From positions 156,884,501 through 156,948,500 of the forward strand of contig CM059582.1 of assembly GCA_030407085.1 (NCBI GenBank): DNA of 64,000 bases, read 5' to 3'. The position numbers were made by a program, and so were the translations under genes. The DNA is from Trichopria drosophilae. Its lineage: Eukaryota > Arthropoda > Insecta > Hymenoptera > Diapriidae. Numbering within the stretch: position 1 is the first letter of the stretch; each line of letters opens with the position of its first letter. The notes under the pieces are model-generated. The model was not told the DNA's origin, did no database searches, and saw nothing but the letters and a program-made list of their open reading frames with translations. Below, piece after piece: positions 1 through 12,128 of this stretch.

Positions 1-2964
1 TTTTCGAAGAAATATTCACGTTGTTTGAACTATTATGCCGTTAAAGAGGCGTGAAAGCCTCTTTTATTTTTATTTCCATTTTGAAGGGTTTTGAAATGCT
101 ATGAGGTCCTCAAAATCAAATGTCGATACACATCAATCCAACTTAGCTATTAAAAAAGATAATATTGTATTTCTTACAAATAACAAAATTTAAAAAATTG
201 TTTTGCAAAAAATAATTTTTGTTTGAAATTTGAACTTTAATCTTATCTCATGATAAAGAAGCAAGAAAATAATCACGAACTAAATTTGTGACGATTTTTT
301 TTCAACTGACGGTTTCACGTGGGATCTCCCTATCCATAACAATGAACAATTAAAACGCAAAACTTATTTAAATATATATTTTATTGCATTAAAGAAAGCT
401 TAGCATAACATCAAAAGATAATTTCAAATTGAAAAATAAAAAAGTGAAAAGCTAGTAAGCGAATAATTTCCTCGATTTTCAATTAACCAGAAGTTAACTT
501 ATATTCCCGTTTGCAAAATCTGAGAGAATATCAAGAGTAACAAGTCGCAAGTGGTACTCGTACGGATAATCACGATAGTCAAACGCCAAAGAAAGGAGTA
601 ATATATTTTGACTCAAAGGGAGAATTTCAGTTGTCATTTCACTTGCTTTTCATATAGATGGAGACACGTCAGCGCAAGATAGTCGAAGTACTGTCGAGAA
701 AAGATAAAGAGAGATAAACTGTGAAAGAAGAAGAAATTATGTCGAAGAAAGAGGATAGTGAGAAGATGAGGTCGTCATGGTGATGAACAAACGAGCAAAA
801 GGATGAGAACGAACGGTTGCGTTCCTTCACTCAACGCGAGAGTGTAATTTCTAGGGTGTCTCTGGTAAAGAGGTTGCAAAGTTCGGGAATGGTTCCAATT
901 AACAAGCAGGACTTTGTGCTTTATTTTGTTACCCTTAAGAAAGACAGAATTAGGGAGTTCTAGAGCGGGACTAGGGGAAAAGGCCCTAGGAGAAAATTAT
1001 TTCGTGAACTGACACCGACGTTGCTTCGAACGTATCAATTTCACGAGCGCATAACAAAGGATCGACGAAGATTAATATGCCAGTACTTGCTTTAAGTGTG
1101 GATATTCGAAGGGATAGGTTCAATGAAAATCGACAAGGTGTTTCTCGAGCACCATGCAATACCATTCATTCTCGGATCTTCCTTTCAATGGTAACGACTT
1201 AATATCCTAACTATCTTTTCAATTCGTTATGCCAATTTACAAATTGGCCTATACACTACTGAAAACAGAATTCAATTTTCAATTTAAAATTTCAAGGTTC
1301 AATACACATTACGGCATCATTTATTACACATAGCAATACCATAGCAAATAACTGTTGTTCATTCCTGACACACAACTACCGCAGTTGTATAGGACAGCGT
1401 CATAATAATCGACGGAATATAATATACGAATTAAGTGAAAAGTGGCGATTTATGTCAGACACTATCAATTCCAATGAAGGCTTTTCAGAATTTCTTTGAC
1501 GCTACATTAATTATTATTAAATGTTTTTTATAGTCCTTTCGACTCTTGTTTAGACTAGAAAATCATAATTATATTGACAGGTATTCTGTTCATAACCAGA
1601 GTTAACAACTATATTTATGTTAACTGAAAAATGCATAATATATTTTTTCCAGTTACAAGTGTCAAATTTCTTCCTTTTTACTTTGAATTTATCGAATGTA
1701 TTATATTGCGCAATATTATCGTATGTCCTTTATTTCTCTCATTTAATTAAGGTCGGATCGACTATTCGGCCAATACAAACTAAAATTTTATGCCATATAT
1801 GACATTTATATTGAAAGCATGTAGCTTAAAAACTATATTTGCTAAAAACTTGTGAATTACAAAAATACACAATGTCATGCGAAAATGTTGAGTATCTCTA
1901 TCAAATTAATCAGTATTTATGCTATAGTAAATCGTCGACTTTTCTAGAAACAGTGGTTAAATTATACTTGATTTATTTTAATTGAGCAAATGCGGATACA
2001 GCTATTATTTATCCAGTAAACACCGCAATAATAATTTTGGTATATTTATGTAAATGTTGTTTCTGTGTTTTTTTTTGCAGTATGTCAAATTTTACAAGAG
2101 AAAATAAAAATATATTTTTTTATCCAATTTTTTAAATTTCTTTTCGTAATGATAGATTCATCAAAATAAGGGTTCTCAAGCTTCTTTTTGTCAAATTGGA
2201 TAAGAAGAATACAAAATTTAACTATTTTGTTTGATAATTCTTTTTGTTAAATTGTTTTATCTCGGAACAATATTCATGGACATCATTTTTTTTATGGTAA
2301 TATATGCTACAACAAATTAATATTAATCTCATACGGCAGTAAAATAACTATTGTTAATAACACATAAATACCTATATAAAAGGATCGATTCTGTTGTCAA
2401 TGTAATTTCAAGATGGTAAAAGCATTTTTGTTTTACCAATTTTTTAATGGAAGAAGTGAATACCGACTATCGATATCAGTTTCATTTAGAGCGGAACGAG
2501 TTATCGATTATTATTGGTCATAATAACATTCAATACGAATGAATTTGATGATACTGCGAGCACATTTATTATATCGAAATTCCTTGGATTTGGTTACTAA
2601 TTACATTTATTAGTTTCAGTCATTGTTTAGCTCGTACATCTTTGAGTTATTCTGTTAAAGTCATGCCGTTACATCGTATTGAACTAGAAGGGTAAGAAAT
2701 TGCTTCCTTACGAGGGTTATTTGTTTAATGTCGAAAAATGTTGTGTGGAGATGTGTAGAATATACTTTCAATAAAAAGTGTAAGTGTCTTGCTAGGACAC
2801 CGGATGATCCCGCAGGTATTATTATGTTATATATTTGAGTCCAAATAATATTATGGCATGATATTTTGTCTGATAATATCTTGTCCTGTAATATTTAGAG
2901 GTAGAATCCTCAGGAAGGGCATGCTGTGGAGTGGGAGAACTGGCGCTCCCCTTCGTTTCGTAAA
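1..2964. other. AT-rich DNA, no gene seen
   Basis: Mostly low-complexity AT-rich sequence. A purine-rich, slightly GC-richer part at about 560-1100 has no open frame of note. The 61-codon frame at 1617-1802 looks like chance. Confidence 0.6.
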
Positions 2965-2966
2965 TA

Positions 2967-3281
2967 CAGTAGAGTCCCGGTACATTTGCCTGCTCGGTTC
3001 CTCGCCTTCCCCTTCCATCTCCTTATATCTGCCAAAAGAAGGGGAGCGCCGCTTCTCCCACTCTCCTCAGTCGCGTTACGTTCGTGACATCACAGCAGTC
3101 CCTTCCTGAGGCCCCAATGCGCAAGATGGGGAAAAAGAGAGCGGCGACAGACAAATATAGCGAGACGGAACTGGGAAAATATGCTGGGATGTAAATATAG
3201 CGAGACGCAAATATACCGGGCCTCTCTAGATGGGAAGAGGAGGCGAGCAACCGAGTGGATAAATATACAAGGACTCTAATA
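2967..3281. mobile_element. pogo/mariner-like MITE, 315 bp
   Basis: The left end CAGTAGAGTCCCGGTACATT and the right end (reverse complement TATTAGAGTCCTTGTATATT) form terminal inverted repeats of about 30 bp that both continue toward CTCGG. TA flanks both ends (2965-2966 and 3282-3283), the duplication used by Tc1/mariner/pogo elements. The interior is much GC-richer than its surroundings and repeats AAATATAGCGAGACG and variants near the right end, possibly transposase-binding subterminal repeats. The short open frames on both strands here are by-products of the element. Confidence 0.7.
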
Positions 3282-3283
3282 TA

Positions 3284-5540
3284 TACTAATTTTAGAAGTA
3301 CATCTACTAAGTTTATGCGTTTAGAATTTACAATTACTCATGCTATTTTTCGTTATAAATTAAAGATGGCAACAATTCCAGAAACATAAATTGTTACTAT
3401 ATTCTATAATGGATGGTATTAAAATGATAAATTTCCTATTTTGCGAGTAGAAATCGACGGAGTGGACATTCTTATTCATTAAACGTATTGGTACATAAAA
3501 TGTCTTCGGTGGGTTTTGATGTTCTGAATGTATTTTTAAATAAGGTAATATTTGAGTATCAAATTAAAAAATGTAATGAAATTAATGATCAATTAATCAA
3601 CTTTACTGGCCGAAAATAAAGCAAGTTCTGTAAGAATTGACCATATATTCATTTTGATAAAATTATATATTTAATTGACAATAATAAGCCAATTGCTACC
3701 AGTTTCGTTCCACATCAATAGTTTCTCTCGAAGTACAGCCTGCGTTGTTTTTATTTGGAGAACAGAAATTAGCTTATGCATCTGACCTTGTTCTGAAGTG
3801 GAGAAAAGGAGGAACAAGGAGAAAACAAACTAATAAGCAGTTTAGTTTGAGTCTTTCCTGCATACCGCCGTAGAAATTGTGCTTATTTTATTCGTTCTTT
3901 TGTTATTCTACATTCAGTCTCCTATATTTCTTCGTCCATGCCTTTTATTTTAGCCTCTTTCTCGCCTTTTCTCAACTTCGTTTATTCATGCTACGTGTCA
4001 CTGAAATGTTCAAGTAAACACGTCTCTTTGAATATTCGTCTACAGGAAGGGAAACTCGCTGGATCATGACCTAGTTTTTGTTCCGGTGTATTCAGTGCTG
4101 CGTTTTAATTTCACATTTGAATGAGCGTTAAATTAAAATCGAAAGCGATACAGATCGTTCCAAATTACAAACCAGACTATACCCTATGTACATTTCTATT
4201 AAATCGATCGACGGGGATTGTACCTGTATAACTTTGATCTTCCGAGTATAATTATGTACTGACTTTTTAATTAAGTAAAAATATTGCAGCTGCATAATTT
4301 CCGGTATTTCAGTAACTAAAAAAAAGTTAATACTCTTTAAAATTATTGTAATTATATTTCAAACCCAAGGAACAAAATATTTACAGGAAATTTGTTTTAT
4401 CAGATTCAAAGATGGAATCACCCTGATAGAAATTGCAACAAGATATTAGACATTTATTATCCAACATTGATGTGTAATGCCTAAGATTTAGACATTTCTA
4501 AAGTATTCTTTTTAAGTAATTTTTTGCTTAAATGTGAGATTTGTTCAATTAATTATTAGACAGTTTTGCTAGACAATTTTCATCTGCATCGTTACCGCTA
4601 CGGCGATAAACAACAATTTTTGACACTTTTACGCGCATATTTAGAAAAAATATACATGATTTTTGACTATCATAAAAATACACCAATAATTTAAAAATGT
4701 TTTTGGCCAATGCTTTCTGAAAACATGATATATTTTTGTAAAATACTACGTAAATGTGTAATAATATATTTACATATATATAAATTATAATTTTATTTAG
4801 GAACATTTTCCATAAAGTGCATATTACTGCAACGTAACAAAGAAGTTTTATAAAATTTTTAGTAAAAAATTATTCTTGTTAGAAATGTTAAAAATATATG
4901 TTTATATTCTTTTAACGGACTATTATCAGAAATATAATATAAATATATTATAATATAAATATACAATTTTGAGATTTCGTAGTTTTAAATGCAATTTTCT
5001 TTTATTTCTTTGCCATCTTTCAAATTAATGTTTTTCATCTTTTAATGGAATATAGAGAGAAAAAAATTTCATCAGATTATGACATGAAACAAATAAAAAA
5101 TATCAGATTATTTCGAAATTTCGACTTCAGAGAAAGTACATAAATATTATCAAAGAAAGATGGATTGAAACGGTTCAAAATTATATACAACGTATCGTGT
5201 ACAAATATTATTAAATTCACGCTTATTTTAATGCTACCGCATTATTATTGAATAATTACCGTTATATTGATAAAACAGTCGCGTAATATACCTACTGGAT
5301 ATATGAAATAAACAGGAAGAATTTCGGAAATTATTCACGCTGATATATCCATTAATCAATAACCGTTTTAAACATACCACCTGATTTTTTAAAATGATGT
5401 GCATAGTTTGATCTTATTACAATCCATATTCGAAATTGAAGCATTATTAAATCGTTACCACATTCCACTAAAAAATATTGGAATGTTATAAAAAGGGAGA
5501 AAATGAAATAGGAAAATTAATTATCCGCCAAAAACGATGA
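3284..5540. other. AT-rich DNA, no gene seen
   Basis: No repeat or coding signal recognised. The 85-codon minus-strand frame at 4549-4806 has the Ile/Asn/Lys-rich make-up of translated AT-rich DNA. Confidence 0.6.
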
Positions 5541-6042
5541 CAAATCTCGCGGAATACATATATATCGGTAGAGCTCGCTCGCATTTCCTTTCGTACCCGT
5601 TGTATTTGTGCGAGCGAACCGAAAGGCAAGAAAAAGATAAAAACTGTTAAAACAGTAATACAGTAGCACTCTGGTGCGTACGTAGTCAGTGCCAGACTAC
5701 AAAATATGGGTGGAAAGGGAGAAGTCAGAACGGGGGGGAGTGAGAGTAGGTTGAATTATAGCGAAATAAAATAACGTTCTCGCCCAGCGAAGAGACGCTA
5801 TAAAATGCTGGGTTTCCATTGTCCCAACAACATGCTTGGTAACAATAAAAAATTTCGCGGTGTTCCGCAAAAAGCCATGCGTTCGTTCTTCGCGTACCTT
5901 CCCGTCGGTTGTCCTTACTTCGTCCACGCTCTGTCCTTTTTACCATCCGAACACTGAAACTCGTGACAGGCCTGAAATCGCTTTTTCTGGTAACTCTGGA
6001 AGATCCACTCCAGACGACACTAGAAGAGCGAACGATAATCGG
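5541..6042 (+). promoter_or_regulatory. Possible promoter and 5' exon
   Basis: A GC-richer block with purine-rich and CpG-containing stretches. Open frames of about 60-118 codons overlap on both strands, which argues against any one being real. On the plus strand the block ends at a good splice-donor sequence, AATCGG|GTAAGC (6042/6043). That would suit a 5' leader exon of a gene outside the window. No TATA box or partner acceptor was identified. Confidence 0.25.
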
Positions 6043-6700
6043 GTAAGCATGATGAATTGGATGTACGTGGATCGTTTCCACCTGGAGGTAATTGGAGAGT
6101 CTTTCTTATACTCTGCACCCTGCATGTTCTGAGAATTAACGTACGCCTTTAGTGCAGATCTATCGTTTCCACGGAATAGGAGTCAAAAGATGGTGAAGCT
6201 TAAATCCAAAGTCTCTTACTAAAATGCAGACGTGCAAACACCATGTTATTTCTTAATTTGATAAAATCATTTACGTTTGTTCTTCCACAATCGGAAAATA
6301 TATTACCAATAAAGTAAAGGAAATATAGAAACATGAACATTATTATTAAAATCAAAAGGGGCACTTTAGTTAAATGATTACTGCGTTAGCCTCCCTGTGT
6401 TCACTCTTTAATCCCTCACATCCCTCCTGAACGAATTCAAGTGTCATAAAAATTTCGGTTTAAAATTAACGTCGTATCTTTTAAAGGACATCAAAAATAG
6501 CAAAATGCAATTTCATTTAAAATCCGAGCTGATCCTCTTTTCAAGATATCGACAAAACGTTAAATTTCAATGTTAAAATTCTGAAGTTTTTATTATATGC
6601 GATAATTACATGTGTATTCATAATTTTTATCTTTTTAAATTTGTATATTTAGTGTCTATACATATATGGGCAAATCCGCGAAACCTTTGAATTTTGAGTC

Positions 6701-8649
6701 ATAAAATCAAACAAGATGTATGTGTTAAGCATATTATTGGAATTTTTATATGTTGTAATATAGATTAAGAGGTAACAAATGACACAGTGTGCTTCATTTT
6801 TTAAGTAACGCTGAAGAGTGAAAATTATCATCTGAGAATTTTTATATTAGTGATCTAACTGTTTAAAATGTAGAGGTGACGTTCGACATTTTGGGGCCGC
6901 TATTTTGCAGCCACCATATTGAATTTCGAAAATTTGAATACTAACTAAGCTGCACATCAAGAAACTGCTTTCATTTGAGAAATTGCTTCATGCGATTATC
7001 AATTTGAATGTAAAATTTATAATTAAAAAGTACTGAAATGATACAATTTTTCGATTGGTCTGCATTCAAATACATGTTGGTTTGAGAATTATATCGTTCA
7101 ATAAAATACAATAAATATTATGTTTTTAGCCATTTATTTATGTTATTTTATCATTAAACTTACAGAAAATCGTAAAAAACTTGACATGAAATTTAATAAT
7201 GAAAAATCAAAGAAAACTTTATTTACCATGGTGATACATAGGGTTAAAACCGCGATTAGAGTTTAGCGTTTTGATATTACATCTATTGCGCCCTTTTGAA
7301 ATGATCACACATATTGCAAATAATGTTCGTTTTCAACTTACGGTGTGCCATTGAAAAATGAACATTATTTTAACCAGTTACGCAAGTGCTTTTTCCCTTC
7401 AAGCATATATTTCTTTGACTTCTCTTGTGAGCACATTCTTAAACGCCATCTGGATTTCCTCCTTTTTCCGCGTTCAAAATTATTACGTTTTTCTCGTAAC
7501 GATTAAAGATATGCTGCACGTGCAGTCGGTTCCAAAAAGAACTAAAATTATTTTTTAAAAAAAAAAAACGAGGGACACATTTTAAAGGTATTCTTTTTAG
7601 CCTTCCTGAAAGGGGCACATAGCTCTATCACGGTACAAATTGTTTGTTTTTTGTCTATTAGTACGTGTGTAACGTACGAGCCGTAATACGTACGTTTTAA
7701 ACACCCGATATATTTAGAATATTTTTTGGAAGTCTTCTAAAATCTCAAAAAACAGTTTGGAAAAGTGAAACATACGTTTCCTTTTAACACAGCTGCAAAT
7801 CATAACTTATTTAAATGAGCTAACGAAAATGTGAGAATGAGAACTTGGGGAAAATTATATCATATTCGATAAGCTGGCCCAAGTGTGAGAACGCTTTGGG
7901 ACCGCATCCTTATTCTCATTCTCATACATGCAATTTGGCGGAAAAACCGTCATTAAATTTATCTAAATTTAAACACCAAGGAAACCCTCTTAATCTCATG
8001 TTCCAGAAGTTTCTTCTTGAAAATATTTTAAAATTATATATTTTATTAAGTTACAAAAGAATCATCCTTATTCATTTAAACTAAATTGTTAAATGTACAT
8101 ATTGTCAAAAATTGCTTTATTCAAAGACTAAAAAATTATAGTTAATATAAAAATATTGATAATAATGGATGCTTCTCTTGTAATACTTTTATTATTAATT
8201 AAATTTAAGCCATATATAAAACCTCGCCTTTTAATATCCGAACTATATTTTAACTGTTAAATCAAAACACATCTTTCTCTTCACTATTACAATAATATCT
8301 TCTTCGTCATTAATAACTATTACATAAACCGTCTTCAATTACATTTCAAAATATCTATTACCATAGGCGAATAGTAATATTAAATAACATTTAAGTTTGT
8401 TTAATTATAATTGACGTATTGAATCGCACTTATAAATGCCTGTTTCAAATTATGTAACAATTATTAATATTAATGATCCACTTGGAAATAATGTTACCAC
8501 TTTAAAACAAATGTTCGTAAATAATATTATTTCATTATACTCTTTTTGTTTAAATCTAATGTTCATTAATATCAATAACTGATTTAGAAACAAGGCTTTA
8601 ACTATTTGTGCATATGATATTAATATTGTTAATAATATAAAATTGTATT
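6701..8649. other. Interior of the nested complex, left of the LTR-like block
   Basis: Contains a single CATTTTGGGGCCGCTATTTT (about 6891) related to the dispersed ~120-bp module, and GGGGCACATAG at 7613 shared with 63338. The rest is AT-rich without a gene. Confidence 0.4.
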
Positions 8650-8793
8650 TGTCTTGCCTCGGCGACAGCTCGCTCGTATCGCCCCTCCCCTCGCCGCTTT
8701 TCCGAAGATCTTTGCACCCTTCCACCTCAAGAAAGCTCCCTATTGGCCCTTACACATGGGTCCAAGTTCCGCCCCAGACACTACTCGTGTCTC

Positions 8794-8832
8794 TATAAAA
8801 AGAGGCCCCCTCGCCCTGCTCAGCAGTCAGTC
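8794..8832 (+). promoter_or_regulatory. TATA box plus TCAGT initiator of the LTR-like block
   Basis: TATAAAAAG at 8794-8802 and TCAGTC at 8827-8832 are spaced about 35 bp, close to normal for insect TATA promoters. A second CAGTC-like start lies 4 bp upstream. No DPE match at +28. Confidence 0.5.
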
Positions 8833-9290
8833 AACTGTAGAGTTAATTAATAGTAGTGTTATTAGTTTGCCAACCCGTCGCAACCAGTAACGAGCCGCCA
8901 CCCGCTAGCTGCGAATCAACGGGTTGCCAGCCACGAGTTGCGAACCAACGAGTTGCCACCCGCCAACAAATCCAACCCGACGTAAGTTACAGTGTACTTT
9001 CCGCCCCACAAAATCACCCCATGGCCAACTGGTTGCCCCCTTTTTCCCTAGCCCGACAAATATATGACAACATTACAGTACTGTAATGTTGTCCCCACAA
9101 CGGTCCCAAGTCCCGAAATGTCTAGGTTGCTCGTGCTTCCTAACCCCAAATATTTCCCTTTATTGTCAAAGAACCCCTATTTTTCAAATGTCCCTTTTTG
9201 CCCTCCAGTTTTTACATTACAACCCCGAATCAGAAGACCCAAATTGAAACTCGCAATTGACTGTCCCGAGGCAAGTAGTTAGCCTCGTTA

Positions 9291-9296
9291 AATAAA
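9291..9296 (+). terminator. AATAAA polyadenylation signal of the LTR-like block
   Basis: AATAAA lies downstream of the initiator in the GC-rich block, in the order expected for U3-R-U5. Confidence 0.4.
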
Positions 9297-9706
9297 TTGA
9301 ATTACGATTATCATTATTTTTATTATTGTCTCCTTTCCATCTCTTGAGCATCCTAATACTTAGGATGATTAAGAAGAACATCCCTTTCCCTGTGTTACGT
9401 CAAATCCCGGACGTGACACGTGTAAAAAATCCAGGTAGATTAAAGAAACGCTGAAATCGCTACAAGACCAAACGTGGAAAAAAATTACTGTGGGGACACT
9501 TTATTTTAAGCGTTTTTGACATATTTTTCGGTTTCAAAGGTATGAATTTTGTGCTTTTATCTAATCAATAATGTATTACATACATTGGTCGATGTTTGGA
9601 ATGTACCTGATAACGTTGACCAGTTTAATCGCAGAAAAATAAAATAAAAATGCTCAAAAATACACAGTGACATGAAATTTAAAGGTTTCGCAGATTTGCC
9701 CATATA

Positions 9707-10439
9707 GCTACCTTAGTAGAAAATAAAAGAAAACGACGACCTAAAGGTCATCGAGAAGTGCGTTGTACCGGTATTGCATTTGTAAGAAGGTTTTGTTAAT
9801 CACCATTATTGGAAAGGGCTGGTTCCACTACTTGGACGCGAAACAGCTCTTACATGGCCTAAGAAGCTAAAAGTGATGCCAAAAAATGACCAAGGTGAAT
9901 ATTTGAGGGAATCGTTTACAAAAAACTTTTACAACACGCGGATAAACTCTGTGACAAAGAAAGTATTCAGAATAGCATCACAAAGTTACGACTTGAGCCT
10001 TTTATTGGATCTTTAAAAATCAAGAACGACATTGTTCACAATTGTTTTTCAATTAAAAGAAACAAAACTATTTTAGATATTTAAAAAAGTGTTGGGGAAT
10101 TGAACAAAGTCTTCGCTGCAACTGATGTATCATTAAAAATGCACTCTCACTCTCAATCACCTTCTTCCATGTTTGGAATGTCTCGATAACAAAGAAACTT
10201 TTGGTTTGTGGTTTGAACAGTCCGGTAAATCCATACATCAGGAATTTTTAATCAATCGCAATAAATACAAAATGCATTCAATAAAGGACCCTTCATATGT
10301 TTTTCAATTGCGAAAAGGCTGTAGTGGAATTTTCGTCAAGGCATCTCTAACTGTAATAATGTTATAGAGTGTGTGTACATATATTGTAAATATATAATAA
10401 AAATAAACATTACCAATCAACATAATATAAGTATACGCT
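9707..10439 (+). pseudogene. Degenerate coding-like stretch within the nested complex
   Basis: Between the inner and outer inverted repeats on the right side only. Open pieces occur, including a 64-codon frame at 10173-10367 (MECLDNKETFGLWFEQSGKS...) and a Lys/Asn-rich stretch around 9800-10010. Stops and frame changes break them up. Its position suggests a transposase relic, but I cannot name the family. Confidence 0.25.
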
Positions 10440-10745
10440 ATGTAATAACAAATTCAGAATTTTAATATTGAAAATTAAAGCTTTTGTCGATATCTTGAGA
10501 AGGAAATGAAATTTCGTGTTGCTATTTTTTATGTCTTTTGAAAGATACGACGTTAATTTTAAAGCGATATTTTGATGACACTTGAATTCATTCAGGAGAG
10601 ATGTGTCCTCCTACTGCTAGTAATTTCTGTGTAGTTCCAATGTTTGAAAAACTAAAAAATATTCATAGTTATCACCATTATTAAAGATGGAATAAAACTC
10701 TTCGTTAGCCAAATAAATAAACTGTGATTAATTATGACCAACATA

Positions 10746-10946
10746 CACTCTAAATTTCTTGAAGTGAAAATTGAGCCACTCTCTACTAAAAGTGACTTTT
10801 TCACTATTCTAAAGTGGAAATTTCATTTTATTAGAGTGATAGATTTCCATCCACTATAAGTAAAGTGAAATTTCCACTTTAAATATAGTGAAAAAGTCAC
10901 TTTTGTCAGAAAGTGGCTCAAATTTCACTTTAAGAAATTTAGAGTG
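10746..10946. mobile_element. Palindromic MITE saturated with CACT/AGTG, 201 bp
   Basis: Terminal inverted repeats starting CACTCTAAATTTCTTGAAGT extend over nearly the whole element, with TA on both sides (10744-10745, 10947-10948). By eye the element holds about 15 copies of CACT or AGTG in 201 bp, against one or two expected by chance, and the same word forms its termini. It is non-coding, presumably mobilised by a TA-targeting transposase. Confidence 0.85.
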
Positions 10947-10948
10947 TA

Positions 10949-12128
10949 GACGTACTCGCATTTGTGAAATTAATGGGGTGGAAAACAGGAAACTACCTGT
11001 GCCATGTACTACAATTAAATACCAATATGTAACAAAAATGACGACAGTCATATCTATTCGAAACGCAATCAACGTCATCAATTTTTACCCCGGGGGTGGT
11101 ACTTCGATTTTTCGTAGTCGCTGCCTTGAGGCCAACGAACTGAACAGCATAAAGTCGCGTCGAGCACTTTTGCGCCTCCCACCATAGTGCCGATTATCGC
11201 GCATTTTCCCCTTTGACTTGACCTTTTCGAAGCAAAGAAAGAGACAATACGTTCTCGAAGGTTTTTGATACGACGTATTCCAATTTCGTCTCAAAGAGCC
11301 CTAGCATCTCGCGTTTTAAGAATCCACACGTAAAAATGCGAAAAACATGTTTGCTATATTAGAGAGCATGTAATATCAGAAGATAATATTATTTTAAAAA
11401 ACATCACAATTGTGAAAAACCGTTAACGGTTTTTGGCGTATCAAAATTAATAACAAAAATTAAAAAAAACTGTAGTTATATGCCGCTAAAATCAATTTTG
11501 AAGCGACCTTTCGTTCCCTTTGATAAATCTGAATGTCATTGAATTCGTTGAGCTCAGCAGTTGATTCATTGGCGTAAACTATCATTAACATCCAGATAAA
11601 ACAAGGCATCTGCATCGATATTGAAGTACAATTGTGTTTAGAACCTGTGGGGTCGATGAATAAAAAAATGATGGCTAACTTAAAAAATTCGATATAGCTG
11701 AGAAATTCTAAGAAATGCATCGGTCTGGCTGTAAAGAATCGAATATTTCTGGACGAACATGAATCTAAAGTCCAGTTTCGTATAAATGTTTAATTTTCAA
11801 TTGTTGCATTAACAGCATTATTTTAGTTAATAGTTCATCAGATTGACTTCGCTTTTCTGATTTTTTAAAATATTAAAATAAAAATTTTTTTAAATGAAAT
11901 GACTTCAAATAGAGCAAAAACATTTTTTTTGCACTCTTACTTTAAAACATCTCTAAAACCAGACATGATCTTCGTAGGTCCAAATTCAAATTCAGTCCGC
12001 CAATAATTTGCGAGAAAGAACTGTTAGCATCTTGGTCTAACAAAGTGCAGATTTATATCTTATAGATAAACATGCAATTGCGTGTTATTTATCTTTTGCA
12101 TAAATTCTTTCTGTCAGGTGACAGTTAC
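10949..12128. other. No gene seen; one CpG-rich patch
   Basis: A patch around 11085-11300 is GC-richer, with short open frames on both strands overlapping each other. No domain or splice structure could be supported. Confidence 0.5.

Larger units (their letters stand above)
8650..9418 (+). mobile_element. LTR-like promoter/polyA block, possible solo LTR
   Basis: A GC-rich 0.77-kb segment with the functional order of an LTR: TATAAAAAG at 8794, an arthropod initiator TCAGTC at 8827-8832, and AATAAA at 9291-9296. It begins TGTCTTGCC and could end GTGACA (TG...CA). After the initiator there is an array of GTTGCCA/CAACCCG-type degenerate repeats (about 8870-8970). No flanking target duplication or internal retroviral gene was seen, so exact ends and the LTR identity are inference. 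Short open frames in it are not convincing genes. A 10-bp inverted pair, CTTGCCTCGG near 8654 and CCGAGGCAAG near 9267, is also present. Confidence 0.45.
6413..10605. mobile_element. Nested inverted-repeat complex (fold-back transposon remnant)
   Basis: An outer arm at about 6424-6600 (starting CTCCTGAACGAATTCAAGTG) is matched in reverse complement by about 10440-10600 (ending CACTTGAATTCATTCAGGAG). An inner arm at 6661-6700 (GGGCAAATCCGCGAAACCTT) is matched by 9672-9706. The inner arms are unequally spaced from the outer ones: about 60 bp apart on the left and 730 bp on the right. So the right side carries extra sequence, including a degenerate open stretch (about 9800-10370) that might be transposase relic. 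An LTR-like block sits in the middle. Ends and target duplications are uncertain. Confidence 0.55.

Noticed and set aside
2858..3250. 83- and 75-codon frames
   Set aside because: Both fall mostly within the pogo-like MITE.
5725..6132. Frames of 118 (minus) and 98 (plus) codons
   Set aside because: They overlap on opposite strands with no domain, signal or splice support, so neither can be preferred.
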